From Branchiostoma floridae (lineage: Eukaryota > Chordata > Leptocardii > Amphioxiformes > Branchiostomatidae), in assembly GCF_000003815.2 (NCBI RefSeq), contig NC_049997.1, forward strand, positions 12,160,822-12,224,821: a stretch of DNA of 64,000 bases, read 5' to 3'. The notes under the pieces are model-generated. The model saw only the letters and a list, made by a program, of their open reading frames with translations, was not told the DNA's origin and did not search any database. The position numbers were made by a program, and so were the translations under genes. This document shows, piece after piece, positions 51,601-63,235 of the stretch (positions are counted from its first letter, which is position 1; every line of letters starts with the position of its first letter).

Positions 51601-53707
51601 TGAGAACCAGCAAGATTCTCACTATTCAGTTGGTTCAGGTAAGCTAAAATGTTTTTCTTTTTTTTTTTGCATCAAATTTTTTGTACCTGCATGCGTTTAA
51701 ACAATCATATCCATTTGCAGTGAGTTTCCTTAGGAAGTATTCAGTGTTCTTTAGACTTCATTACTGCTCACTTTGTTATGAAAGCCATGTCCTGCGATTG
51801 TTATAATCAAACTACTACTATAACATCTATCTTTTCATAGAGCAATGAAGTTGCTGGCGGAAGCAATAACATGGAGAAGGAAGGGTTGGTGAGGGCAGTG
51901 GCATTCCTACAGGCCAGGGGGTTACAGATCTCCACCCTAGTGACTGATCGCCACCTACAAGTTGCAAAATGGGTCCGGGAAAATCTGCCAGCCACCCGGC
52001 ATCTGTATGACATCTGGCACATCGCTAAAGGTTAGCATTTTTTAGATATTTATTTTGGCTCACCACAATCTCTGATGAAGCTTTGAATAGGATTCAATAA
52101 ATAATAACCATGAAACATGTACAATCCATAGACATTTTTTAACATTGGCGTTTTTTGGCGTTGTACTACCAGGGATCAGGAAGAAACTGAGTGCACTAGG
52201 AAGACAAAAGGAGTGCGAGCTTGTCATCGCCTGGATCCAATCCATAATAAACCACCTGTACTGGTGCGCGACAACTACCAGGGAGGGAGAGGGAGAGCTT
52301 TTAGCAGCAAAGTGGGCGTCACTAGACAACCACCTTCACAATGTGCACAGGGGACACAGTCAGCTGTTCCCCCGGTGTGAACATGGTAGAGTGGCGAGAA
52401 GGAGGCAGTGGCTTCAACCAAGTAAGACTTGTTGAGCTATTGTTAGGCGCGAATTCAGCAATTTGTGATATACAGAACATTATTCATTTATTGAGATGGT
52501 TTTGTATGTAAGACAAAGTGAATGTGCATATGATCCAAATACAAATTATTGAAGTATATTTATTTTTCAATCGATTCTGGACTGTGGTAGTACAACTACT
52601 ATTGCATCTGCATAATTCAATTTCCATCAATATTTTTTTTCTGTTTCAGACACAAAGGCAAGTGTCAAGCTGACTGATATCATCAACAAGAAAGCTTTGC
52701 TGCGGGACATCAAGAAGTTGAGCAACAAGTATCAAACGGCAACGCTGGAGGCATTCCACTCACTGATAAACCATTTTGCACCAAAATGGGCCTCATTTTC
52801 TTACTGGGGTATGTTGTCAAGGTGAGTTCTACTTCCAAGATGAAGACAACAAATTAAAACTAAAATAAAATGTTATCCTCCATAAACATCAAATTTCTCA
52901 CTTTATAAACATTTGTATTCTAGATTGTACTGATCTGTTTCTTTTTTACAATAAAGATTTTAAACAACAACAACAACAACACTAAACTACCAGGTTATGT
53001 AAATATGCCATTTTCAATAACTGGTGGTTTAACTTTAAGGGATTTCTAGTGTAGAGACCCCCACCCCCACCCTCCATGTATGCAGAGTTTATATATATTG
53101 TTCTACATTGTATTGGCAGACTTTGGGATTGGAGATATTGTACATTTTTTTCAGGTTGGTGTAATTATGTAGCCTAGTGTAATTATGTAAGTAGATGTTA
53201 CATATAACCTGTTTTGCTTTTGTATCAAATTGTACTCTACTCCTCTCACAGGCTGTACTTAGCAGTACTTCACAGCAATGAGAACTGTGGACGGCCCCAG
53301 CTGGAAACAAAAGAGGGTGACAAGGTCTTCAAACTTCGCTTCAAGAAGTTCAAGAAGGCTTGCACTGTGCAAGAGGTAGTGGGAGACTGTACATTTGGTA
53401 AGGACTACTGGTACTTAAATTGATTGTAATTGTTTTGAATTTATGGAGAATTGTTAGGTCACTCTATAGCTAGTTTATGTACACAAGAAAAAATATATAA
53501 CACAAATTCAGCTGTCCAATTCTCTTCTTTCTGTAAAATGCAGACTATGTGACTGTCCTTATGGAGGAAACCATCAGGATCTGTGATGCTGGTGAGGAAG
53601 CACATCTTGTTCAACCGCCACCAACACTGGCCAGTGCTTTTGACAGACCAGAGAAGGAAGCTGCAGTGGATGCGCACAGAACACGGTTTGGCAGAAATGA
53701 TGACTAA
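48663..53707 (+). CDS. THAP-domain transposase, Kolobok-like, 12 exons, 718 aa
   Basis: Exons: 48663-49010, 49420-49446, 49727-49759, 50007-50085, 50232-50409, 50553-50848, 51364-51638, 51841-52030, 52173-52421, 52650-52821, 53252-53397, 53544-53707. All introns are GT-AG and every phase matches. The ATG at 48663 begins MVKRCVAFGCS, the start of a THAP zinc finger. Its zinc ligands are C5, C10, C53 and H56, with an AVPTIF-like box (TACPDIL) near 82-87. An Asp/Glu-rich stretch follows at about 190-215, then two CxxC pairs (C264/C267, C288/C291). The core has GGDGRADSPGHSAK (D380), VTDRHLQVAKW (D448), YDIWH (the DxxH signature, 469-472) and TLEAFH (E592), a candidate DDE triad. By family it would bind the element ends through THAP and catalyse cut-and-paste transposition in the nucleus. 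Catalytic assignment is by motif only. Confidence 0.88.
50921..51212 (+). mobile_element. tRNA-derived SINE, copy 3, nested in transposase intron 6
   Basis: GACCGGTGCAATGGCCTAGT with A-box-like GGCCTAGTGG, then GGTCGTGAGTTCGAACCCC (B box) and a body with GGAGATGGGCGCC, ending in AAGGGTAACTTTAACTAACT. It lies wholly between the donor at 50849 and the acceptor at 51363, so it does not break the gene. It is head-to-tail the same as 34550-34800. Confidence 0.85.
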
Positions 53708-53746
53708 GGAAACAGTTAGACCCTAATTCCCTTTGACTCCAGTGAA

Positions 53747-55724
53747 TTAATCTAAAGGTGGATATTTGAATCCTGTATACTGTGCTGACGGGAAGGTCTC
53801 TCTAATCTTCTTGACCGCACAGGCAGGGTTGATAACTCTTATCCTGGCTCCTAGCCACCCCCAACACCACCTCACCAACTGTCGGTACGCAACGTATCTG
53901 TATCTCCTAAATGAAACAAGTTTAACTTTGTTATAGAATACATGCAGTGAAGTTACTGTTCCCCATCTGTGGTCGTCTTTAGTAAGATGAAGTGCTGCTA
54001 ACGCAGTGGACTACTATACAATTAGCAACCACTTCTAATGTTAACACTGAACCGTTTAAAGTACTGTGTTGAAATGTGCAGGCTGCTAATAGATGAACAG
54101 AGTACTAGTAATAGAATGGTGGATTTCTATAGGTTACTTTGTTAATGATCATATGAACAATGTCATTGTCATCCCTGTCATAGAAACTGTACACTGGTTA
54201 CCTATGAAGCAATGTAAACAAATGTTCCATAGGATTATCAACATTTGTACATGATACATAATGTTATATGTACATGTTTTTGACTGCTTATGTTACTTCC
54301 AATGTTAACACTGAACTTCTTGAAATACTGTATAAAATATAGAGGCTGCTAAATATGTTATTGCCGGTTAATGTCTGAGTAATACAGTAATAAAGTATAA
54401 AGAGTAAAAGAGTATTATTGATAGTCTAGAGTAGATGGTGAGTCTTGTGAGTCTATGAGTATGGTGGATATCTATAGATTAGTATCAATTCAATGTAACG
54501 CCCTTCGTAGAAACAGTATACCGATTGTCTGTACATACAAGTTCCTTATCAACATTTGTATATGTATATAAGTTTGTTTCAAGAATTGTTAACAAACATT
54601 TCCTGACTGGTCAGCTTTATGATTCGGTTGTTATAATAAAGCTTTTCATCACTTGACAAATGATGACATGGCATGCATGTACAGTACAATAAAATGATGA
54701 CATGGCATGCATGTACAGTACAATAAAATCAATTGGCTGATGAACAACAAATTGACCCATTTCAGTATTGATTAATGTATTGGGTATGTTGACAAATTGA
54801 TTGGTATATTGATTGATATATTGATTGGTTGATTAATTGATTGGTTGATTGATTGATTGATTGGGTATTTAAATTTCATTCATTGTGTTTGATGGATTGA
54901 CAGCTTACTCATGAGTTGGATCTTGACTGGGCCCATACTCCTGTCTATATTGAAAGTAAGCACACTGAAGACACCAGATGTCAAGGCAGATAGACCTAAA
55001 CCCAGGGTGCAGGGTAATGCAGTCTGGGACAGGTGTCACAAGCTGGTGCCTTTTGTCATTTATCGGTGACAGCTCATGGCAGCAAATGCACTCTGCCGCT
55101 GTGGGCATGATAACGCAGTGGCCACATGTACACCTGAAACACCACATCATACAGGTATGGAACTTTTCCCCTAATCACTTCATTATTTCAAATTCCAAAT
55201 AAGCACAGGAAATTTACTTGGGATACATGAAATAAGTTGAATTTATTCACTTCACAACATTCAACATGTGGACATTATCCGATGCACTGTGATGGTAGCG
55301 AAAAACTATAAACTTTTGCAAATTGAACAAGCCCGTACGCGGGTGGGAGGGGGGCGGAATGGTTCCACCGATTTCGTGCCATGGGGACTAAACTGCGAAA
55401 ATGAGGCTCAAAGCAAAATGCTACCACGAAGTTGCACTATTCAGGGTCCCATTACAAAATAATGTAAAGATATAGACTCTATACAGACAGCGTAAAAAAA
55501 TTGCGCACAAAATTCACTTGGAACAAACTATTATGACGTGAGTTTGGTGGGCGCGGTATCGAGTACAGTACACACCAGGTCAATGAGGTCAGCCGCTCCG
55601 CATTTCCACGATCTTCTACTTCTGCCGTGTCGCTGTCATCCTCCCCTGCCTCGGGCTCGAATTGATACGGCAAAAACGGCACAGCCTGGTCGAGATCGGT
55701 CGTGTCACGATCTGCGCCCGCCAT
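53747..55724 (-). CDS. Stand-alone P2X7 C-terminal (ballast) domain protein, 3 exons, 177 aa
   Basis: Exons in transcript order: 55724-55576, 55133-54909, 53906-53747 (stop at 53749-53747). Junctions use CTG|GTGTGT with TTTCAG, and CATGA|GTAAGC with ATTTAG; phases agree. The ATG at 55724 opens a 49-residue acidic leader (EDDSDTAEVEDRG). The domain then starts at WCTCGHCVIMPT (50-61), with CICCHEL (65-71), CITLHPGFRSICL (88-100), YVAYRQLVRWCWGWL and a final YTGFKYPPLD. These are the landmarks of the P2X7 cytoplasmic ballast domain, which in the receptor binds zinc and guanine nucleotide. No P2X channel part is present upstream, and the promoter region (55725-55945) is inside the transposon. 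Its role is unknown; it could assist transposition or be cargo. An alternative exon-2 acceptor near 55063-55071 is less likely because it adds residues before the WC motif. Confidence 0.88.
54661..54728. repeat. 34-bp tandem duplication inside the transposon
   Basis: TGATGACATGGCATGCATGT and the following ACAGTACAATAAAA occur twice in a row. Each copy contributes an AATAAA, which could serve as poly(A) signal for the transposase transcript. Confidence 0.9.
54760..54866. repeat. (ATTG/ATTGATTGGT)n low-complexity tract
   Basis: Imperfect ATTG tandem tract in the intron between ballast exons 2 and 3. Confidence 0.85.
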
Positions 55725-55945
55725 TTTGGCTACCGTCTTGGCGAGGAGGCGGGAGTACCCCGTGTGACGTCACATGACGTCATCCACCAACTTTGCCGAC
55801 CTCGGGGAAACCCGATACGTTTGGCGCGCTGTGTTAGAAACGACGGCGCGATGGGGGCCGCGGTGCCTATGGTTGATAACTCCCACCGGCAATCTCACAA
55901 ATAAGCAAAGAAAATAAAACTTTTCAAACCCGTTGCACTGGGGCT

Positions 55946-55949
55946 TTAA
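55946..55949. repeat. Right TTAA target-site duplication
   Basis: TTAA immediately outside the right terminal repeat, matching 48368-48371. Confidence 0.85.
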
Positions 55950-56378
55950 TGACTAAACAACTTAAATTGGTTAAAGTTCTTGACTCAAAGGACAATGCTG
56001 ACACACCACTTTTACTTAACCCTTAATCTACATGTATAGCTAATTATCCCTTAAAGTGCTACAGTGTCTTTTTGACACCAAGTTTACATATAGTGAATAC
56101 TGATAGCATTATGTAAAAGGGAGAGTATTCTAAACACTATCATATACAAGCTGTCAGCATTCAAGCAACTTCTGCAGAAAAATCAGAATCTGATACTTTA
56201 AAAAAAAATGATAAAAATATGTATGACTTGTTAGGTGACAAATTATATACCCCAAGAGGAAATTACCCCCAACTGGTTAATGTTCTCTGTGAATGTAATT
56301 ACATTTTGTACATCTACTTTTCATTCCCAAAGAGTGTTACTAACACATTCTCAACTAAAACGAGAAATTCTCCATACG

Positions 56379-56590
56379 ATATCTGCAGATTGCAGTCACC
56401 TATCTGCAGACTGCATATACCTATCTGCACACTGCTGTCACCTATCTGCACACTGCAGTCACCTATCTGCACACTGCAGTCGCCTATCTGCACATTGCAG
56501 TCACCTATCTGCAGGTGCAGATAGGTATCTGCATATAGCAGATACCTGACTGCTGACTACAGTCACCTATCTGCACACCACAGTAAATTT
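56379..56590. repeat. 21-bp minisatellite (TATCTGCACACTGCAGTCACC)
   Basis: About seven imperfect direct copies, then inverted-looking and degraded ones (GCAGATAGGTATCTGC at about 56516). The cysteine/leucine-rich open frames across it are repeat artefacts. Confidence 0.9.
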
Positions 56591-57019
56591 ATAAGACTGC
56601 ATACACTTATCTGTAGATTGCAGTTACATATCTGCAATCTCCATACACTCAGGTGAATGCAATCAGTTCAGTCTGTAGGCTGTATATGTACATCAAAAGT
56701 ATGTTAAATTGTCAAGTTAATGTTTACTTACGAAAATAAGAGAACAAAGAGCCCTGTTAACCTGCATCAGATCTGTCATACCTGACTTCTAATTACAGTT
56801 ACTGACGAGCAGCCAAAGTGACTTCTGGTGGAAATCTCTGTAATGGCTTTCCTGTATTTTGTTTGCTATGCTCGTTTCAAAGGGGTTATTGTAATTTGGA
56901 CACCTAAGGTCTCATTGATGAGTTTTTTCTTCCCAAAGACTTCTATGTTATAATTCGTGGTTTACTTGGGCGCGTTCATAATGAAGCTATGTGAAATTTC
57001 AGCAGATTTTTCATTCTTT

Positions 57020-57300
57020 GTTGAGCACATTTACCCTATACCCAAAAAAATGCCAACGTCAACTATACATAGGTCAAGTTATTTTTTTTTATGATTAGTA
57101 AATCCCCACAGAAGGCTCTTTTTCCCTACTATTGTAGAACCACACCACTCAGAACCCAGGTGGCTAGCACTGTATACCTCCGACCTGGCGCGCGGCTGCA
57201 AAACTTTACCTGCTAATTTATTCAGTTACAAAGAAGCTCACCAATCTAACTTTTGAGATTAGTTGCGCTGGCAAAGGGGGATTTATTTCTCACCGCTAAA
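57020..57300 (-). repeat. Dispersed repeat, inverted partner of 5280-5550
   Basis: See the copy at 5280-5550: shared blocks are in reverse order and complement, including TTTGTTGAGCACATTTACCC and CCAATCTAAC. Identity is moderate with a long insertion difference in the middle. Confidence 0.65.
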
Positions 57301-57879
57301 CACACGAGTCCATGCAGGCGTTTATTTTTTGGCTCTTTGAAAGTTTGAGGTCATTTTAAGTGTTTAGGCAGACCCTTAGTCTTACAAATAAAGGCAATTT
57401 TTGAGGGGCGACATGAAAACCCTTGTTATATGTTCCTTAATGTCTTGTGAACAATTGGCCTTCTTGGTGTGCATATTGCCCCTCATTTATGCCAAAAATA
57501 TTCATTATGAAAGAATTCCAATTGTCTATACATATAGGAAATGCCTGGGTAGGGTCTGCCTGGGTTTATTTAATGTCATATTATTTTACAAACACATATG
57601 CTGCGGAATGCTGCAAAAATTCAGGTGTTTATACAATATATTCTTTGATACATAATCTGTTGAAAATAACACTCCCTTCTCAAGTCAAGTCCCTTTGAAA
57701 AGATGAATAGAAAGCAAAAGAGATTGGAACAGATATGAAAGTTGTGTTAACATCCATAACATTACAGCATTGTAAAATGATGTGGAATTAAGTGCTCTAA
57801 AAGAAAGATTTTGTTTCTTCCAAGATCCAATCTGATTTGGACAGGCTAGAGGATATATTCCTCCGCTAGAGGATATATT

Positions 57880-58930
57880 CCTCACGCCCCTGTTACTCCT
57901 GTCATCATTAATTGGCCATGAAATGGCTTAAGTCAACAATGTTCTCTGGGGGTGGGGTATCTTGAAATCTGTCTCAGAGGCAGCATGATATATTCCCAGC
58001 ACCAGCACTGTAACTGTTTGTACTATACAATATAAACACTGTCTCTATTAAGGAATGTAAGCTGACACACTTATGTGTACCACTAGGCCACACCAATTCA
58101 ATTTCTTGGTTCACGGATTTTTTCATGAAAAATATGGAGCGAACGGGCGAAATAAAAATAAAAATTGTAAAATGGTTGGGGTAAAGGTAACGGCTAATCC
58201 AAAACATAAAGAAAAAAATGTTTTCAGCTTGAAAAAAGTACAAAAACACTATTATTGTACAGTAACAGCACCTGTACCCACATTTTAAAGAGCTTATGAT
58301 ATAAAGGTTAATTTGCTACACCAAAAAGTTGATGAATGGTTTCATTAGTGGTGAAAATTTGCTGAGTGGTAATTCTTATTTTTATTTTTTTTTCCAAAAA
58401 ATAGGAGCGAGCGAATCCGTGAACCAAGAAATTAAATTGATGTGGCCCTAGGTCAAAATTCAAAGTTCCTTCATCAAGTTCACTACAAGTTAGTGCACAA
58501 GCCATATCCAATAATTCAAAATTTTTGTTGTGCCTTATGATAGTTTTCAAATTCCAAGGAACACAATACACATATACCATAATACCCTCATTGTTTAGAA
58601 TAGATGGGCAGCAGATGTTCGGGCATGCAGGGTACTGACATACTGGACAGGATGTATCAGGTGTCCTTGCTTCCAGATCTATAGTTCAAGCAGATGTTGG
58701 GAAAATATATGATGTTTTCTGACCTGAAGAGGTTCCTCTGATAGCCACTTTTGCTGCTCAAAAAACAGTACGATCTTTTACCCCAAGATCAGTTCTAGCT
58801 TCTGTCTTGTCCAAGATTGCATAGAAGCTGAAAGTATATGGGGAAAAAGGCTTCCCACAGAGAGATTCTATTCTCCAGAAACTGTAGACTAGCACTAGAA
58901 AATTCTGAAGAAGTTTCATTACATTCTCCT
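57880..58930. repeat. Diverged 1-kb repeat, copy 1 (partner 61290-62360)
   Basis: Blocks in common and in order with 61290-62360: AATTGGCCATGAAAT, GATGTTCTCTGGGGG-like, CATGATAT.TTCCCA, AATGTAAGCTG.CACAC, CTAGGCCA/TTAGGCCA, AAGCAGATGTTGGG and CTAGAAAATTCT. The pair is 3.4 kb apart in direct orientation. The first copy is interrupted by the 58084-58450 element. Confidence 0.65.
58084..58450. mobile_element. MITE, family E, inserted in the diverged 1-kb repeat
   Basis: TAGGCCACACCAATTCAATT with TCTTGGTTCACGGATT on the left mirrors AATCCGTGAACCAAGAAATT with AAATTGATGTGGCCCTA on the right. The partner repeat copy at 61290-62360 lacks this block, so it behaves like an insertion. A short palindrome with the same GGCCACATCAATTCA core is at about 23282-23317. 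Confidence 0.7.
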
Positions 58931-58987
58931 CTGTCTCTGAGGTGTTTGGAATCTAAAAAAAATGCGAGTTAACTTGATATTCAACAT

Positions 58988-59187
58988 AACGCTAGTTCAC
59001 CTTTATCCGTTGTACCTAAAAACAGGATACCTAGGGATATCACGTTGATGGACGGTAGTTTCAAATTGCATTTTTTTTCAATATAATGCAGTTTGAGACC
59101 ACCGTCCATCGACTTGATATCCTGAAATACCCTGGTGTTAAATACAACGGATAAAGGTTACCCCGCGAATAAAGGTGAACTAGCGTT
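58988..59187. mobile_element. Palindromic MITE, family A, copy 3
   Basis: AACGCTAGTTCACCTTTATCC and its inverse GGTGAACTAGCGTT bracket a perfectly nested second pair (GATGGACGGTAGTTTCAAA-like arms around 59040-59115). This is the best-preserved hairpin of the three copies. Confidence 0.85.
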
Positions 59188-61289
59188 AATACCTTCCAGG
59201 TAAATATGCAACCTGTAAATTTGCTCATGGCAAAGTTGCGGCTATAAACATCATCATATTTTTCTAAGTAAGTAAAAGATGACTTTTTTGCTGGACAAGG
59301 TTAGAATAAATCTTAAAATTTGTCAAAGCAATTTAGAAGGTACTCAAGCTAGGGGCTATGTCTCCAGTACATTCCAGATGTGATCAGTTCCACATGGATT
59401 GTCCCAGGCAGGCCAGGGAAATGCTGCCCTGACTGATCCCTTAGGGGGTAATACAGACCAGGCGCTTGGTCAAACAGACTCACACAACTTCTTTGTCTTT
59501 GTGGCCTGTAGCATGTACATGACTGGCCCAGACACAGAGGAGCTAGCTCCAGGACAATGATATGAGTAGAGTTGATCTATCCTTTACAATTTGATTCTGG
59601 TATCTACTGGACAAACAGACTCATGCCCGTAGCCAGAATTTTGATTGGGGGCGTTCTTTTCAGTACTTGTGGGACCATGGAGGGCCTCTGAAACACTATT
59701 TCCTGCATTTTGACTGATAGACTAAATTTTGCTGATAGACTCGCTTAGATTGAATGAAATTTCTATCAGTGAAAAATGCCAGTCAGTCCGGCTTTGAAAA
59801 ATCTCGGACTGTAAAAAGCAGACCTTTGAGCGTGAAAAAGTGGACCATTTCGGCATGTGTGTGGGGTTCTTCCGAAGTGTTAACATGTGTGTAATACAAC
59901 AGTACTCCTTCTCTGGGTTGAGGAGCCATGAGGACCAGATTAGTCATGCTTGGCCTGACACATTACAGGAACTAGGATTCTGATGTACCATTGAATCTTG
60001 AGAGAAAAGACAAGTACTCTACTCTGCAAGTATTTGACGCATGCTATGATTAAAGATAAACTTTCATAAAAAAACTGTAACCATTTTGCTATTACAGAAG
60101 GAATTTGTAAATATCTAACAATAACAGTGAATATTGCCTTGAAATGTGTTTGAGACAATCCCTGTATTTGCTACTTCCTTAGATTCTCACGAACTGGTCA
60201 GGCAACTGTTGAGCATTTTATTCATCATTGTCCTGGCCTTATGTTTCTCAGGGGATTTAGAAGAGGACTTTCACCTCTTTTTGACCCTTCTTGAAAGACA
60301 GGAGGAGAGTAGAAAAATCCTCTTCTGGCTCCTGGAAATCGCACATGCATGGGCCCACACTATTACCACTATATAGGCCAAATGGTTTGATTGGTGGCAC
60401 TTGAACACCACTGTCCTGTTACACTACTCCCCCTTTTCTTTTTTAAATTCATCCTCGACTCTCCAAGTTTGATATTCCTAATGGCTATCCGGCATACTTT
60501 GCCATTTCTCATAGGGTCAGTGCAATCACTGAAACACTAAGAGGTGAGTAGAAACAGTTTCCTGACTCCAGGGATTTGAACTGGTGGCATTGAACTGCTA
60601 AGTGCTACTTGGATTAAGTTCAAAATTCATTGAACTATAACCCTGTTCAGATCACATAACTCATTATAGAAAAGTAGGACACTTTCACAGTCTTATACTG
60701 CTTCCAGAAAAGAAGTCAAACCCCAAAAGCTTAGACTGTACATGTAGCTCTCAGCAGTCCATAATATTACCTGTATTTCTAGAATAGCCACGGTTTTTAC
60801 TTGTCACCATTGTTATCTATTCCAAAGTCTTTTATTTTCAGTATGTTTACTATATATTCTGTATGTGTCATGCTGCAATTAGCCCCCAGGAAAGAACTTG
60901 CAAATAAAACTAAATCTATATTAGAATCACAGGGGATAGGCCATATTTGACTTTTCATTGAATTTTGGTTCCTAAGTCCACCATTAGCGCCCATACTAAT
61001 AGCTAGTTTGGGTGCCTCTGAGTTTTACACGAGTGAGTTCTAATCCAGCTCTGTAGGATGAGTATTACCAACACCCTGGGCAGGCCCTGTTACCCAACAT
61101 TTTGGCTATGCGTGTAAAGACCAATGGGAATGCGGGAATAAGAGCCAGAGGAGTGCGCTGAAGTCATGTTATTGCAATACCCTGTGTCTAGGTGACTTTG
61201 TGGCACTACATGTACATGTAGCTAATGTCATCGTCTATATGTGAAATAGACACAAAAACTGACTGAGCAGGCTACCAACTGCTGTTATC

Positions 61290-62360
61290 TTTGAGCAATT
61301 GGCCATGAAATCAGACTGCTCTCTTAACCGATGGTTAACGATGTTCTCTGGGGGCTGATCTCAGAACCTCATGAGGGAAGTTATGTGAAGGTTTGGTTGT
61401 CCCAGGCCCAACATGATATTCCCAACACTTCTGACTGGAAATGCTTATACTAAAATCTCATTGCTAAAAAGCTGATGCAGCTTTCATCTCCAAGACATGT
61501 AAGCTGGCACACCCACACTGTAGCATTAGGCCATTATAGCAAGTACTTTATGTTGTGTTGTAGCCTAATGGTTGTACTTGAACAAGTGACACTGAGGGAT
61601 CTGGAAATGACTGTAGTTGAAGACTGAAATTTATGATGTCTATTTTGAGGATTCAGCCATCAAATGTTTTTTAGTCATTTTGTTTTTTTCCGTACAGTAT
61701 ATCACTATTTTTGCAGTCTGCAGGGGGTATCATCCACGAAATCTCTACTTGCTGTGGCCTGTGGTGGAACTTTAAATTCAAAGTTTGTTCACTCACTACT
61801 GTGTAAGAAAAAACAACATTCATTGCTTTGTTTTGCTTCAGTTCTACAAGTTTTCAAGTTAGAGTACATGATATATTACACAGATACTATGATATCATTA
61901 CCACTGGTGATTGTTTAGATTTGGCAGTAGACCCTTGTGGCACAGGACATCAGGTTATCTTGCTGACATCTAGGATCTAATCTCTAACTCTAAGCAGATG
62001 TTGGGCTAGACAAATGTTATATGTCTTCTTCATGAGTCTTCTGGAAGTTTCTCTGTAAACCACTACCCCAACTTGGAAAGAAGGGCTGACAGAAAACCTA
62101 GCTGCAGGTCAAAAAACATTGCCATCTTATTATAATCTTTCTCCTATTATTGAAGATAAATTTAGCTCCTTTCTGCTCCAGGACTGCATACATGGCATAG
62201 GAGCTATACAAAGTATTAAAGGCAAACATAGGACTGGTCAGTATTGTATAAGACAATTAACTAAACATGAAAAAGAGTTCCACATACCATAGAGGGAATC
62301 TTCATAATGTAGAGTCTAAAGATTAGGGAACTTATTATAAAAAGAATACTAGAAAATTCT
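61290..62360. repeat. Diverged 1-kb repeat, copy 2
   Basis: Partner of 57880-58930; carries the same ordered blocks without the inserted MITE. Confidence 0.65.
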
Positions 62361-63235
62361 TACAAATTGTACAAGTATGAAGTGCAAGGGCTACATATTA
62401 CACAGGAGGCACAAACGTTCATCATTCCAAAGGAAAATTTCTTTTTTGATGAGGTGTTAAGAATCCATCTAAAAGTCAGCTTTAATTTACTAATTTTAGG
62501 GTTTGAGTTATAATCTGTGGAAATCTGTTAAAACCATTTTGCCTTCAATTTTTGTCCAAAGTGATGGATAAAAGGTAAATTCTATATATTAATTCTATTC
62601 AAGGTGCACTGAGCAGCTCTCATGTAGTATCTTTTTCTTCAATCAGTGTGAAAGGGAGAAATCACCACCAGCCTTCCCTTAGAACAAAGACCCTGGTGTT
62701 TCCCTACATGGTGGCCATATCTGAGGTCACAGAGAGGTGACCACATGTGACTGTATCATATGTCCTGTGCCCTCAATTTGTTCAAACAAGGAGCCTTGGT
62801 TCAGACATGTGTCTGACTCAGATAACTTGTACAGTCTTTTTGTAAAAGGACATTTTTGTTTTAAGAAGAATTTCCTTTCACAAAACAATAAATAGTCTAT
62901 CTGCACAAATGCATTTTTACTCTGTACATCATCTGAGCAGAACTCCTTGAGGTTGCCCTGAGCTTTTGGTACCCTAGGGGCCAGGCGCCAGTATCAGGCA
63001 GCTACATGTAGGACAGTTTATTGGCCCAACAGGACAGTCAGCCCTGTTTAAGTTTTAAGACCTGGGGAGTTTATGCCCGATAAGGTCCACTGATAGCCCC
63101 TGGGCTTCCTTTATACCTTGCAAGTAGATCAGTAATAGTCGATAAAGGAAGACTTTTTCCAAATCAGAACACTTGTTGTAGGTCTGATTCTTGGCCCTTG
63201 AACCCCCCCCCCCCACAAGACTCTGCATGCCTTTT

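Larger units (their letters stand above)
48372..55945. mobile_element. Complete Kolobok-type DNA transposon with transposase and P2X7-ballast-domain genes
   Basis: The left end AGCCCCCATGCAACGG (48372-48387) and the inverse of the right end, AGCCCCAGTGCAACGG (55945-55930), match at 14 of 16 positions. Both are flanked outward by TTAA. The 7574-bp interior holds exactly two genes, convergent: a 12-exon THAP-domain transposase (+) and a 3-exon ballast-domain protein (-). Both have start, stop, consistent splice phases and no internal stops, so this copy may be recently active. The TTAA target, a THAP domain and the D, D, DxxH, E layout agree with the Kolobok superfamily as I know it; piggyBac has different catalytic residues and no THAP domain. 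A SINE is nested in one transposase intron. Confidence 0.88.

Noticed and set aside
53747-55724. A P2X receptor gene
   Set aside because: Only the ballast domain is encoded; the ATG and an acidic leader precede it, and no channel segment lies upstream before the transposon end.
48372-55945. Classification of the TTAA element as piggyBac
   Set aside because: The transposase has a THAP domain and a DxxH after the second aspartate, and the ends start AGCCCC rather than CCC; these do not fit piggyBac.
56219-56549. Cysteine-rich repetitive peptides
   Set aside because: They are translations of a 21-bp minisatellite, whose unit length is a multiple of three.
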